Origin: Bacillota bacterium
GTDB lineage: Bacteria > Bacillota > Clostridia > Christensenellales > UMGS416
Reading direction: 5' to 3'
DNA length: 35,398 bases
NCBI GenBank assembly: GCA_023428265.1
Contig: JAEYYW010000153.1
Coordinates: forward strand, 1 to 35,398
Position 1 is the stretch's first letter, and each line of letters opens with the position of its first letter. The translations under genes were made by a program, and so were the position numbers. The notes below the pieces were generated by a model that was not told the DNA's origin, did no database searches, and worked only from the letters and a program-made list of their open reading frames with translations. Positions 8,236 to 15,980 of the stretch are shown in pieces.

Positions 8236-9700
8236 ACTTGTCCTTCTTGCGGGGCCGGGCCAAAAGCTCGGCCCTTTTCTCATCATATCCGGGCCGGCCC
8301 AGCAGTGCGTAGGTGGCGTTCTTGCCCTCCTCCACACCGGGCTGGTCAAACGCGTCAATGCCAAGCAGCTCACCGACCACAGCCGTCTGCACCTGGAAGA
8401 AATAGAGCAACTGGCCCAGTGTGAACTCATTGACCTCCGGCAGCAGGATTGTTTGATTCAGCTTGCCGGATTTTACCAAAGCGTATTCGGTTGCGACGCG
8501 CTCGCTCTGGATGAGCTCGTTCATCGTGTGGCCGCCCAGGAAGCTCACAGCGGGGATATCCTCAAACCCGTGAGGGATCGTGACCTCCGCGCGGTAACTG
8601 TCCACTCCCAGGAAGGTGAGCGTTTTGTCGAAGGGGCCCTCGGTGTAGAGCTGCACCTGCGAGTGCTGGTCGGTCACGCCAAGCGCTTTCACCGGCGTCT
8701 GGCCCACATGCACCACTTTGCCGCGCTGTGTAAACTTCTTGCCCAAGCTCTCGCCCCACAACTGGGCGTACCAATCGGCCATATATTTCAGCGAGTCGGC
8801 ATAAGGCATGATGATCTGGATGTTCTTACCCTTCTTCTCCATGGCCAGATATGCCAGCACACCGGCCATCCAACCGGGGTTCTTCCAGAGGTCTTCGGCC
8901 ATGCAAAGCTCGTCCATAAATGCGGCGCCTGCCAGGAACTGCTCAATGTCGATGCCGCAAACCGCCGCCGGCAGCAGCCCCACCGGGCACATTTCGGAGA
9001 ACCGGCCCCCCACACCATCGGGGATCACAAATGTCTTGAGCCTGTATTGCTTCGCAATCTTCACAAGATAGCCCTTGCTGCGATCGGTGGTGGCAATCAC
9101 GTGCTTGGACAAGCGGTCCTCACCAAGCTTTTGCTTCAGAGCGTCAAACAGAATCATCAGCTGTGACATTGTCTCCGATGTGCTGCCGGACTTTGTGATC
9201 ACATTGAAGCAGGTCTTTTCCAGTTCGATCACGTCGAACAGGGCGGCCATACGCTCAGGGTCCACGTTGTCTTCCACAAAAAAGCGGGGCCCTCCCCTCT
9301 TATCGGCAGGAAGGTCGTTATAATGCAGGTGCTTGATGGCCTGGTGCAACGCGATGGGGCCTAAAGCCGAGCCGCCGATCCCCAGCACCACGAAGGTGTC
9401 AAAATTATCACGGACACGCCTGGCTGTCGCTAGAATATCTTCCACCACGGTTTTCTGATTATAGGGCAGCTTCGTCCATGCCAGCATCTTCGATGGCTTG
9501 CCCCGCTTCCTGGCAAGTGATTGCCGTGCCTTTTCCACCTGCGGCAGCACTGCATTGATGTCGCTTTCCGAGATCGCCCCAACACGCTTCTGGAATTTCT
9601 CCGCCTGCGCAGCCGGGTCAACAAACTCATCCATCATGTTGTTAAAGTCATAACGCAGCTTCATGCTTTGCTTCCAGCTGTCTTTCTGCCAATGCTTCAT
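8225..9700 (-). CDS. pgi: Glucose-6-phosphate isomerase
   Basis: Pgi interconverts glucose-6-phosphate and fructose-6-phosphate in glycolysis and gluconeogenesis. The 491-aa protein shows the glycine-rich GIGGSALGP near residue 97, the sugar-phosphate loop TKSGSTSETM, GVGGRFSEMCPVG with its catalytic Arg region, PHGFEDIP, and a C-terminal QPGVEEGKN segment with the active-site Lys. The ATG at 9700 is preferred because GGGAG lies eight bases upstream; ATG and TTG codons at 9715 and 9718 are in frame but have no ribosome site. The 3' end overlaps thiT tail to tail by 11 bp. Confidence 0.97.
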   Translation of the reverse strand: MKHWQKDSWKQSMKLRYDFNNMMDEFVDPAAQAEKFQKRVGAISESDINAVLPQVEKARQSLARKRGKPSKMLAWTKLPYNQKTVVEDILATARRVRDNFDTFVVLGIGGSALGPIALHQAIKHLHYNDLPADKRGGPRFFVEDNVDPERMAALFDVIELEKTCFNVITKSGSTSETMSQLMILFDALKQKLGEDRLSKHVIATTDRSKGYLVKIAKQYRLKTFVIPDGVGGRFSEMCPVGLLPAAVCGIDIEQFLAGAAFMDELCMAEDLWKNPGWMAGVLAYLAMEKKGKNIQIIMPYADSLKYMADWYAQLWGESLGKKFTQRGKVVHVGQTPVKALGVTDQHSQVQLYTEGPFDKTLTFLGVDSYRAEVTIPHGFEDIPAVSFLGGHTMNELIQSERVATEYALVKSGKLNQTILLPEVNEFTLGQLLYFFQVQTAVVGELLGIDAFDQPGVEEGKNATYALLGRPGYDEKRAELLARPRKKDKFIL

Positions 9701-9729
9701 CGTGATCGCTCCCATCAAAAATCTTAATA

Positions 9730-9758
9730 ATTATACCGTATTATGCCTGGCTGGGAAA
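9730..9758 (-). promoter_or_regulatory. Putative pgi promoter
   Basis: Minus-strand TATAAT (9735-9730) lies 17 bases after TTTCCC (9758-9753), a poor -35. The leader to the pgi ATG would be about 20-25 bases and includes the GGGAG site. Confidence 0.45.
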
Positions 9759-9818
9759 GTATGAGAGTTTCGACTATTCCAAGAATTTGGGAAATAAACA
9801 TTATATGGGGTGAATGAT

Positions 9819-10334
9819 GTGAAGCCATCCACGGAAAAGGTGCTGTTGCTGATCCCCACATTGCTGTTGTTGTTCGCAATTGTGGCTTTTTCGCTGCCCA
9901 AAAATGTGCTGGAAACTTTGAGCGGCAGCATCGCTCCAACTGGGTCCATCATTGTGTTTGTTGAGGACGGCAACACGAAAAAACCTCTGAAGAATGCCTG
10001 TGTCACAATCCCGGAAACCGGATCGGTATTTCGCACGGATGAAAATGGCAAGACAAACACGATCCGCGTCCCGATTGTGGAAGACAGTGAGTATAAGGAT
10101 ATTCTCAGGAAGCCATGGGGAGAGATCACACTGCTGGTTTATCAGCAGGGATATGTGGACTGCGCGATTTTCCATGTGAGCGTATGGGAGAACCAGACGA
10201 GAAACGGGCCAACCGTGCTGCTCTTTCCAATCGCAGCCGGTGATAGCAATCAGCCGTTTGCTCTCACGGAGGGGCCGCAGCGGTTGTGGGTGGATCAACT
10301 TCTGGATCAATTCAGACCGGAAGACAGCCAATAG
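9819..10334 (+). CDS. Membrane-anchored protein with carboxypeptidase-regulatory-like domain
   Basis: I recognise no specific function. The 171-aa product starts with a short charged stretch and a hydrophobic span (about residues 8-28), likely an uncleaved anchor. An extracellular region follows. Residues about 40-80 (SIIVFVEDGNTKKPLKNACV, then a TGSVFRTDENGKT turn) resemble the transthyretin-like beta-sandwich of carboxypeptidase regulatory domains, often found in clostridial surface proteins. GTG at 9819 is preferred because GGGGTG lies six bases before it; a GTG three codons earlier is in frame. No catalytic motif is seen. It is followed by 208 bp of non-coding DNA. Confidence 0.6.
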   Translation: MKPSTEKVLLLIPTLLLLFAIVAFSLPKNVLETLSGSIAPTGSIIVFVEDGNTKKPLKNACVTIPETGSVFRTDENGKTNTIRVPIVEDSEYKDILRKPWGEITLLVYQQGYVDCAIFHVSVWENQTRNGPTVLLFPIAAGDSNQPFALTEGPQRLWVDQLLDQFRPEDSQ

Positions 10335-10376
10335 CAGGATCCCGGAAAAGATGGGAAGTATTCCATAGTTATACAC

Positions 10377-10404
10377 TTGATTTGATCAGTATAAGCGATA
10401 TAAT
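10377..10404 (+). promoter_or_regulatory. Sigma-A-like promoter ahead of the leader hairpin
   Basis: TTGATT at 10377-10382, a 16-base spacer, then a perfect TATAAT at 10399-10404. The predicted start is near 10411, about 130 bases before the DUF3810 gene and 15 bases before a terminator-like hairpin. Confidence 0.55.
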
Positions 10405-10425
10405 CAAAGTGTGATGAAGGATGAT

Positions 10426-10476
10426 CCTGTCTGATCCTGGCATATTTTGCAGGATGGACTGACAGGGTTTTCTTTT
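10426..10476 (+). terminator. Terminator-like hairpin with U-run in the DUF3810 gene leader
   Basis: CCTGTC (10426-10431) pairs with GACAGG (10461-10466). Inside it, ATCCTG (10434-10439) pairs with CAGGAT (10450-10455), with small bulges between. TTTTCTTTT follows at 10468-10476. It sits downstream of a promoter and upstream of the DUF3810 gene, so it is either an attenuator or the end of a short RNA of about 65 bases. It could also simply end the upstream gene's transcript. Confidence 0.55.
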
Positions 10477-10542
10477 ATGGAATGAATTTATCAATGGCTT
10501 GATATCATCCCATCGCCCCATCAATCTCTGGACGGGGGACGT

Positions 10543-11691
10543 ATGAAAGCATTTTTCAACAGGCTTGTCTATCGGATCAAGACACCTCCGCCCGAGCATT
10601 GGCGCAGGCAACTACTGAAGCTGCTCTGGCTTCTGCTGTTCCCGCTCGCCCTCTTGATGAAGGAATTGGCTGCCGCAAACAGCCCGTTTGTAGAAGAGTA
10701 TTATTCGATGGGCATTTACCCTGTGATTTCACAGGCGATTAACTTCCTGTTTGGATGGATGCCCTTTTCTGCTGCGGAGTTTTTGCTCTATTTTAGTGTT
10801 ATCGGCATTGCAGCCTATATCATCACCCAACTCATACTGCTTGCGCTGAAAAAGGAGCGGATTCTGCGCCTGTTCAAGCTCCTCACGCATTTGGCTATGA
10901 TCATCAGCATCGGCTATTTTGTTTTTATCTGCTTCTGGGGGCTCAACTACTACAGGCAGCCACTGGCAACCACGCTGGCATACAAGGTCGCTCCACGCTC
11001 GGTGGCGGAACTGAACAAACTGTGTGTTGCCCTTGCAGATGCCACAAACGAAGTGCGCACCGGGCTCGCTGAGGATGAGCATGGTGTTGTGGCGCTGAGG
11101 GAAGGCAAGCGTGCCATGCTGAAGAGCATTCCCTCGGCATATGAAAAACTATCGGAGCAATATCCGCTGTTTGGCGCCAAATACGGCCCGCCGAAGCCGG
11201 TGTGGCAATCCCACAGGATGTCCTATACCGAAACCCAGGGGATATTTATCCCATTTACGATCGAGCCCAATGTCAACGTGGAGATCCCGGATGCATTCCT
11301 GGCCTCCACAGCTGCCCATGAGGTGGCTCACCAGTATGGGTTTGCCCGTGAGGATGAGGCCAATTTTGTAGGTTATCTGGCCTGCATGGCTTCCGGGAAT
11401 GGGGAGATGGAATATTCCGGGCTGTTGCTGGCGCTGACCACGTCTATGAATGCGCTTTATGGCTATGATGCAGACGCATATTGGGGCATTTATGAAACCT
11501 ACAGCGATGGCGTGAAGCGGGATTTGAACGCCTACAATCGGTATTGGAAGCAATTTGAGGGGCCGGTCGCGGAGACCTCTACCAGGATGAACAACGCGTA
11601 TCTGAAGTCCAATAAGCAGGCTGATGGTGTGAACAGCTATGGACGCATGGTCGATTTGCTTCTGGCGCAAATGGCAGCAAAGGAACACTAG
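10543..11691 (+). CDS. DUF3810 family membrane protein, zinc-metallopeptidase-like
   Basis: This 382-aa protein matches the DUF3810 type: three N-terminal hydrophobic spans (about 27-45, 57-100 and 115-132) followed by a soluble domain. The soluble domain carries HEVAH at 259-263, then a downstream acidic stretch (REDEANF), the layout of a gluzincin-type zinc site. The domain is therefore probably a membrane-bound peptidase, but no substrate is known to me. ATG at 10543 follows a GGGGGA run. Its leader holds a promoter and a terminator-like hairpin. A strong terminator follows at 11705-11740. Confidence 0.8.
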   Translation: MKAFFNRLVYRIKTPPPEHWRRQLLKLLWLLLFPLALLMKELAAANSPFVEEYYSMGIYPVISQAINFLFGWMPFSAAEFLLYFSVIGIAAYIITQLILLALKKERILRLFKLLTHLAMIISIGYFVFICFWGLNYYRQPLATTLAYKVAPRSVAELNKLCVALADATNEVRTGLAEDEHGVVALREGKRAMLKSIPSAYEKLSEQYPLFGAKYGPPKPVWQSHRMSYTETQGIFIPFTIEPNVNVEIPDAFLASTAAHEVAHQYGFAREDEANFVGYLACMASGNGEMEYSGLLLALTTSMNALYGYDADAYWGIYETYSDGVKRDLNAYNRYWKQFEGPVAETSTRMNNAYLKSNKQADGVNSYGRMVDLLLAQMAAKEH

Positions 11692-11704
11692 ACCTTTGAG
11701 GTAT

Positions 11705-11740
11705 GAAAAAAAGGCGGGGAGCTTGCTTCCCCGCCCTTTT
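11705..11740. terminator. Bidirectional intrinsic terminator
   Basis: GGCGGGGA (11713-11720) and TCCCCGCC (11728-11735) form an 8-bp GC-rich stem. There is a run of A on the left and CTTTTT on the right, so it can end both the DUF3810 transcript (plus) and the convergent pduL-ending operon (minus). Confidence 0.85.
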
Positions 11741-11745
11741 TCGCT

Positions 11746-12324
11746 TTACTTCACGATATAGCCGTCGCAGCCATCCCTGCAGATCAACGCCGCGTTTGCC
11801 TCGTCTGTGTCCACATGCATGGCCAGCTTGAAGCTGGGGTTCACGCGCACCACAACGTCTCCGAAAGTGAGCGGACGATCCGTGACCGTGCGCACTTCCA
11901 CGATTTGCTTGTCTGCAACGCCAAGCCTTTCAGCGTCTTCCGGCGTCATGTGGATGTGCCGCTTGGCCACAATCACACCGTCTTTCAGGGCGATCTCACC
12001 ATTGGGGCCGCGAAGAATCAGACCCGGTGTGCCGGCAGTGTCTCCGGACTCACGCACTGGCGGTGTGACACCCAGGGCAAAGCTGTCGGTCAGCGAAATC
12101 TCCACCTGGGAGCTTGGGCGCTCCGGGCCCAGGATCGCGACATTTTTGAACGTGTTCTTCGGGCCCACAACATCCACACGCTCTTCGCTCAAAAACTGAC
12201 CAGGCTGAGACAGGTCACGCTTATAAGTCAATTTGGCGCCGGCTCCGAAGAGCTTCTCCACATCCTCCTTGCACAGGTGCACATGCCTGGCAGATACTTC
12301 AACGACGAACTTCATTTGTTCCAT
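11746..12324 (-). CDS. pduL: Phosphate propanoyltransferase (PduL type)
   Basis: PduL-type enzymes exchange phosphate and CoA on short acyl groups (propionyl- or acetyl-), giving acyl phosphate for ATP synthesis by a kinase. The 192-aa product has the two repeated PTAC domains: SARHVHL near residue 11 and KRHIHM near 116, with zinc-binding histidines, plus QPGQFLSEERVDVVGPK and a final AMHVDTDEANAA segment. It starts directly at the catalytic domain, so it lacks the N-terminal helix that targets PduL to microcompartments. No shell genes are nearby. It is likely a cytosolic alternative to Pta. ATG at 12324 follows AAAGGAG at seven bases. Confidence 0.92.
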   Translation of the reverse strand: MEQMKFVVEVSARHVHLCKEDVEKLFGAGAKLTYKRDLSQPGQFLSEERVDVVGPKNTFKNVAILGPERPSSQVEISLTDSFALGVTPPVRESGDTAGTPGLILRGPNGEIALKDGVIVAKRHIHMTPEDAERLGVADKQIVEVRTVTDRPLTFGDVVVRVNPSFKLAMHVDTDEANAALICRDGCDGYIVK

Positions 12325-12340
12325 TTTGGTCTCCTTTATT

Positions 12341-12787
12341 TCAATAAAAATACGCGAGTGATACGATGATGCCCAACAGCGCACCGGCCAGCACCTCAAT
12401 GGGTGTGTGCCCTAGAAGCTCTTTCAGCTTGGCCTGGTTTATATAGTGCTCAGCATAGAAATTCTCAATCAGCTCGTTGAGAAGCTTCGCCTGCTTGCCT
12501 GCGGCCCGGCGAACGCCAGCCGCGTCATACATCACAACAAGCGCAATCATTGCCGCCACGCCGAAGAGCACCGAGTCAAAACCCGCCACCAGCCCGGCGG
12601 TAACCGCTGTGGAAGTTACCGTTGCCGAATGGGAGCTTGGCATCCCCCCGGAGCCGACCAGCCTCACAAGATCCAGCTTCTTTTGGAAAATCAATGTGAG
12701 CACAAGCTTGATCAGCTGCGCAGCAAGCCAACTGGTCAGGGCTGGGGCCAGTATTGGGTTGTGGAGGAGTTCAGATAAATAACGCAT
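12341..12787 (-). CDS. Divergent PAP2-family membrane protein (DUF212, YuiD-like)
   Basis: The 148-aa product is an integral membrane protein with about four spans. It carries the conserved DUF212 blocks: GSGGMPSSHSA near residue 45, VMYDAAGVRRAAGKQA near 85, and LLGHTPIEVLAGALLGI near the C terminus. The SSHS and H-containing motifs resemble the PAP2 phosphatase site in permuted form, so a lipid phosphatase role is possible but not shown. It follows ispA, so a role on a prenyl-phosphate substrate is a reasonable guess. No good Shine-Dalgarno is seen; translation may be coupled to ispA, 12 bp upstream. Confidence 0.85.
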   Translation of the reverse strand: MRYLSELLHNPILAPALTSWLAAQLIKLVLTLIFQKKLDLVRLVGSGGMPSSHSATVTSTAVTAGLVAGFDSVLFGVAAMIALVVMYDAAGVRRAAGKQAKLLNELIENFYAEHYINQAKLKELLGHTPIEVLAGALLGIIVSLAYFY

Positions 12788-12799
12788 GAAGGATTTCTG

Positions 12800-13699
12800 C
12801 TACTTCTTTCTTTCCAGAATGTATTGAACCAACAGGTGAAAGAAGTCGGCGCCATCCAGGTTGCTCAATGCCTCTACGGCCAGGGTGGCATGCTTTTGGG
12901 CCAGCGTCCTGGCTTTCTCGAGCCCATGGAGTGTGACATAGGTGGTCTTGTGCTCCGCTTCATCCTTACCGGCGGTCTTGCCCATTTCCTCTGTGCTGCC
13001 GACAGAATCCAGGATGTCGTCCGTAATTTGAAAGAGCATACCCAGGTGGTAGCCATAGGTGCGCATGGTTGCCACCACGTTATCGTTGGGGTTGTTCAGC
13101 GCAATGCCGGAAAGCACAGCGGCCTTCAGCAGCGCCCCCGTCTTCTTCATATGCATTTCCTGGAGGGCGTCCTCACCGGCGAACTGCCCGGTTGCGGCAA
13201 TGTCAAGAGCCTGCCCGCCGATCATGCCCGCGCAACCGGAAGCTTCCGAGATGTATTGGGCAGTGAACAGTGCGCCATGGCCCTGCGCGATGCACTCTTC
13301 AATCATCACTTCATAGGCGAGGTTCAGCAGCCCATCGCCGGCCAGAATGGCCGTCGCCTCGCCATACACCACATGGTTTGTGGGTTTTCCTCTGCGAAGC
13401 GTATCATTGTCCATCGCAGGAAGGTCGTCGTGGATCAAGGAGTAGGTGTGGATCATTTCGATGGCGCAAGCGAAAGGAAGCGCACGCTTTTCAATGCCGC
13501 CAAGCATCTCATTGGCTGCAAGCAGCAGCACCGGGCGAATCCTTTTTCCGCCAGACAGCAGGCTGTAGCTCATTGCGGATTTCATCACAGAAGGGACTTC
13601 ATTCAGATTGTCCATGTAGCGCTGCAGCTCAGCGTTGATAACCTTGGCTTTTTTCTCAATGTAGGCTTCGCAATCCTTCAGGTTATTCATCCGAATCAT
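12800..13699 (-). CDS. ispA: Farnesyl/geranylgeranyl diphosphate synthase
   Basis: A trans-prenyltransferase that condenses isopentenyl diphosphate with allylic diphosphates to make C15 or C20 precursors of undecaprenol, quinones and other isoprenoids. At 299 aa it shows the first Asp-rich motif DDLPAMDND at 91-99, GGKRIRP near 51, and the second motif DDILD near 232. The two extra residues in the first motif (DDxxxxD) are typical of bacterial FPP synthases. It overlaps xseB by 17 bases if ATG at 13699 is used; an ATG at 13690 is the alternative. The xseA-xseB-ispA order is common in Bacillota. Confidence 0.94.
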   Translation of the reverse strand: MIRMNNLKDCEAYIEKKAKVINAELQRYMDNLNEVPSVMKSAMSYSLLSGGKRIRPVLLLAANEMLGGIEKRALPFACAIEMIHTYSLIHDDLPAMDNDTLRRGKPTNHVVYGEATAILAGDGLLNLAYEVMIEECIAQGHGALFTAQYISEASGCAGMIGGQALDIAATGQFAGEDALQEMHMKKTGALLKAAVLSGIALNNPNDNVVATMRTYGYHLGMLFQITDDILDSVGSTEEMGKTAGKDEAEHKTTYVTLHGLEKARTLAQKHATLAVEALSNLDGADFFHLLVQYILERKK

Positions 13700-13919
13700 C
13701 GAACTCCACTTCCTTTATTTCATTTTGATCATCCACCAGCATCATGACCTTGTTGCGGGCCAGGTTCAACCGGCCTTTACAGGCGGCGGCTAGCTTGACG
13801 CCCTCCTCATACAGGGACATGGACTCATCCAGCGTCAGCTTCCCGCTCTCCATCTGCTTCACGATCTCTTCTAGCCGTGCAAGGCTCTCTTCAAAAGTGG
13901 CTTGCGCCTTTTTTGCCAT
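13683..13919 (-). CDS. xseB: Exodeoxyribonuclease VII small subunit
   Basis: XseB binds the large subunit XseA to form exonuclease VII, which degrades single-stranded DNA. The 78-aa, mostly helical product carries the family pattern FEESLARLEEIVKQME...LTLDESMSLYEEGVKL. It lies between xseA and ispA, 12 bp after xseA. An acidic C-terminal tail is normal for the family. Confidence 0.95.
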   Translation of the reverse strand: MAKKAQATFEESLARLEEIVKQMESGKLTLDESMSLYEEGVKLAAACKGRLNLARNKVMMLVDDQNEIKEVEFDDSDE

Positions 13920-13931
13920 CGCTTTCCTCCC

Positions 13932-15128
13932 TCAATCCTCACTGATACGGGCAGCCCGGGCTCCGTCAGCAAACACCAGCTTCACATCCTCACCGACGGC
14001 AAGCTCTGTGGAGTGGCTCACATACGCCTTTCTGCCCTCGCTAAACACCGCGGCGTAACCGCGTTCCAGCACAGCTCTGGGGTTAAGTCCGGTCAGGCGC
14101 CATTCCAATGCTGTGACCGCAGCCTCTGACCGGGCAAGGCTGGCACCACATGCAGTTTGCATCCTTTCGGTGAAGTTGTCAAGCCGCAGTTCGCCTCTGG
14201 TCAGCAACTCTCTGGGGCCATGCAGGTCCAGCGTCTGGCGAAGAAAGTTGACGTTGTGCTCCCTTTTTGAGATCACTTCCATCATCAAGCGCGACATCCT
14301 ATGAGAGAATCCGTCGATGGTGCCGGCCAGGTTCATCACGTTGGGCACTGCCAGCTCCGCGGCTTCCGATGGTGTGGCTGCGCGCACGTCGGCTGCGAAA
14401 TCTGCCAGCGAGAAATCGGTTTCATGACCGATTGCCGTGATCACTGGGATTTTGCTGCGGGTTATAGCGGACACAACAGCTTCATCGTTAAACTCCCAAA
14501 GATCCTCAAAGGAGCCGCCGCCCCGGCCCACTATGAGCACATCGGCTCGGCCAAGCCGGTTGAAAGCAGCGATGCCCCTGGCAATTTCCGCCGCCGCCCC
14601 ATCGCCCTGCACCTTGACCGGATATAGCATAATGCGCACGCCGGGGTTTCTTCGCCATGCAACGCGGATGATATCGCGGATTACCGCGCCGGTTGGCGAG
14701 GTCACAACACCGATAATGCCTGGAAACGCCGGGATCCTTTGCTTCCGCTCATCATCGAAGTAGCCCTTTGCCCGGAAGCGCTCCCGGCGCTGCTCAAACA
14801 GCAGGAACAGACTCCCGACGCCGTCGTTTTTGGCCTCCTTGATGTAGTAGTTCAACTGCCCTTGCTCAGAATAATATGACAGCCTTCCGCGGGTGATGAC
14901 GCGCATTCCTTCTGAGATGCTGCCTGCCAAGCGCTGATCCTGCTTGAACCACACGCATTTCAACAGCGCCCTATCATCTTTCAGCGAGAAATAGAGATGG
15001 CCCGCGGCAGACCGCCGCAGGTCTGATATTTCTCCCCGGATGCTGATGCCCTGAAAGATGGGCTCTGCCTCCAGACTCCTTTTGACGAAGTCTCCGGCTT
15101 CAGAAACCGTAAAGACCCATTCAGCCAT
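13932..15128 (-). CDS. xseA: Exodeoxyribonuclease VII large subunit
   Basis: Catalytic subunit of exonuclease VII. The 398-aa protein has an N-terminal OB fold (GEISDLRRSAAGHLYFSLKD near residue 31) for single-stranded DNA. The catalytic domain follows, with GVVTSPTGAVIRDI near 137, the GRGGGSFEDLWEFN block near 200 and AIGHETDFSLADF near 233. A coiled-coil region completes the protein. ATG at 15128 overlaps the folD stop by eight bases, indicating coupled translation. Confidence 0.96.
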   Translation of the reverse strand: MAEWVFTVSEAGDFVKRSLEAEPIFQGISIRGEISDLRRSAAGHLYFSLKDDRALLKCVWFKQDQRLAGSISEGMRVITRGRLSYYSEQGQLNYYIKEAKNDGVGSLFLLFEQRRERFRAKGYFDDERKQRIPAFPGIIGVVTSPTGAVIRDIIRVAWRRNPGVRIMLYPVKVQGDGAAAEIARGIAAFNRLGRADVLIVGRGGGSFEDLWEFNDEAVVSAITRSKIPVITAIGHETDFSLADFAADVRAATPSEAAELAVPNVMNLAGTIDGFSHRMSRLMMEVISKREHNVNFLRQTLDLHGPRELLTRGELRLDNFTERMQTACGASLARSEAAVTALEWRLTGLNPRAVLERGYAAVFSEGRKAYVSHSTELAVGEDVKLVFADGARAARISED

Positions 15129-15969
15129 TCTGAATCGCGGCCTCCAGTGTGTTTTGCAGCAGCATCGCCCTTGTCATCGGCCCGACGCCGCCAGGCACCG
15201 GGGTGATCCATCCGGCCACTTCCACAGCGGAGGAGAACTCCACATCCCCCACCATGCCATGCTCCGTGCGGTTGATCCCCACATCGATCACGGCAGCGCC
15301 CGGCTTGATCATGTCTCCGGTGATGTATTCCGGCTTTCCAATCGCTGCAACAAGGATGTCCGCCTGGCGCGTAATTGCTGCCAGATCAGCCGTTCGGGAG
15401 TGGCAAACCGTCACTGTGGCGTTCTCCCGGAGGAGCAGGCTGGCAGCCGGTTTGCCAACAATATTGCTTCTGCCAACCACCACGGCATGCTTGCCGCTGA
15501 TGTTGATGCCGGCGTTTTTCAAAAACCAAATGACCGCCCGAGGTGTGCAGGGCACAAAGGACTTGCCGCCGGTCGCGAGCAGGCCCACATTGATCAGATG
15601 GAAGCCGTCCACATCCTTTTTGGGGTCAATTGCCTCAAAAGCGGCATTCTCATTCAAGTGGGCCGGCAGCGGATGCTGCACCAGGATGCCATGTATTTTC
15701 TGATCGGCGTTCAGCTTGGTGATGAGCCCGAGAAGCTCCTCGTTGGAGGTTTCCTCCGGCAGGCGGTAGACCTCCGAATGAAAGCCCACCAACGAGCAAT
15801 CCTTTTCCTTGCTGTTCACATAAATCTGGGAGGCCGGGTCGCCACCCACCAGGATCACAGCCAGACCGGGCTTGATGCCCCGTTCTTCCATGAGTTTGGC
15901 TGCTTCCGCTTTGATCTTTCTGCGGATTTCCTTTGCCGATTCCTTGCCGTCCAATAAAATTGCACTCAT
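15121..15969 (-). CDS. folD: Bifunctional methylenetetrahydrofolate dehydrogenase/cyclohydrolase FolD
   Basis: FolD interconverts 5,10-methylene-, methenyl- and 10-formyl-tetrahydrofolate, supplying one-carbon units for purines and formyl-Met. The 282-aa product has the catalytic YVNSKEKD (Tyr-x3-Lys), the folate site VQHPLPAHL, KDVDGFH, the NADP-binding VVGRSNIVGKP and TPVPGGVGPMTRAMLL. ATG at 15969 is preferred over GTG at 15978 because GAGGTG lies six to seven bases before it. It lies 11 bp after the TsaD-like gene and overlaps xseA. Confidence 0.96.
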   Translation of the reverse strand: MSAILLDGKESAKEIRRKIKAEAAKLMEERGIKPGLAVILVGGDPASQIYVNSKEKDCSLVGFHSEVYRLPEETSNEELLGLITKLNADQKIHGILVQHPLPAHLNENAAFEAIDPKKDVDGFHLINVGLLATGGKSFVPCTPRAVIWFLKNAGINISGKHAVVVGRSNIVGKPAASLLLRENATVTVCHSRTADLAAITRQADILVAAIGKPEYITGDMIKPGAAVIDVGINRTEHGMVGDVEFSSAVEVAGWITPVPGGVGPMTRAMLLQNTLEAAIQNG

Positions 15970-15980
15970 GCCTGACACCT

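Noticed and set aside
12824..13747. Plus-strand open frame (307 codons) opposite ispA and xseB
   Set aside because: Antisense shadow of two genes with complete family motifs.
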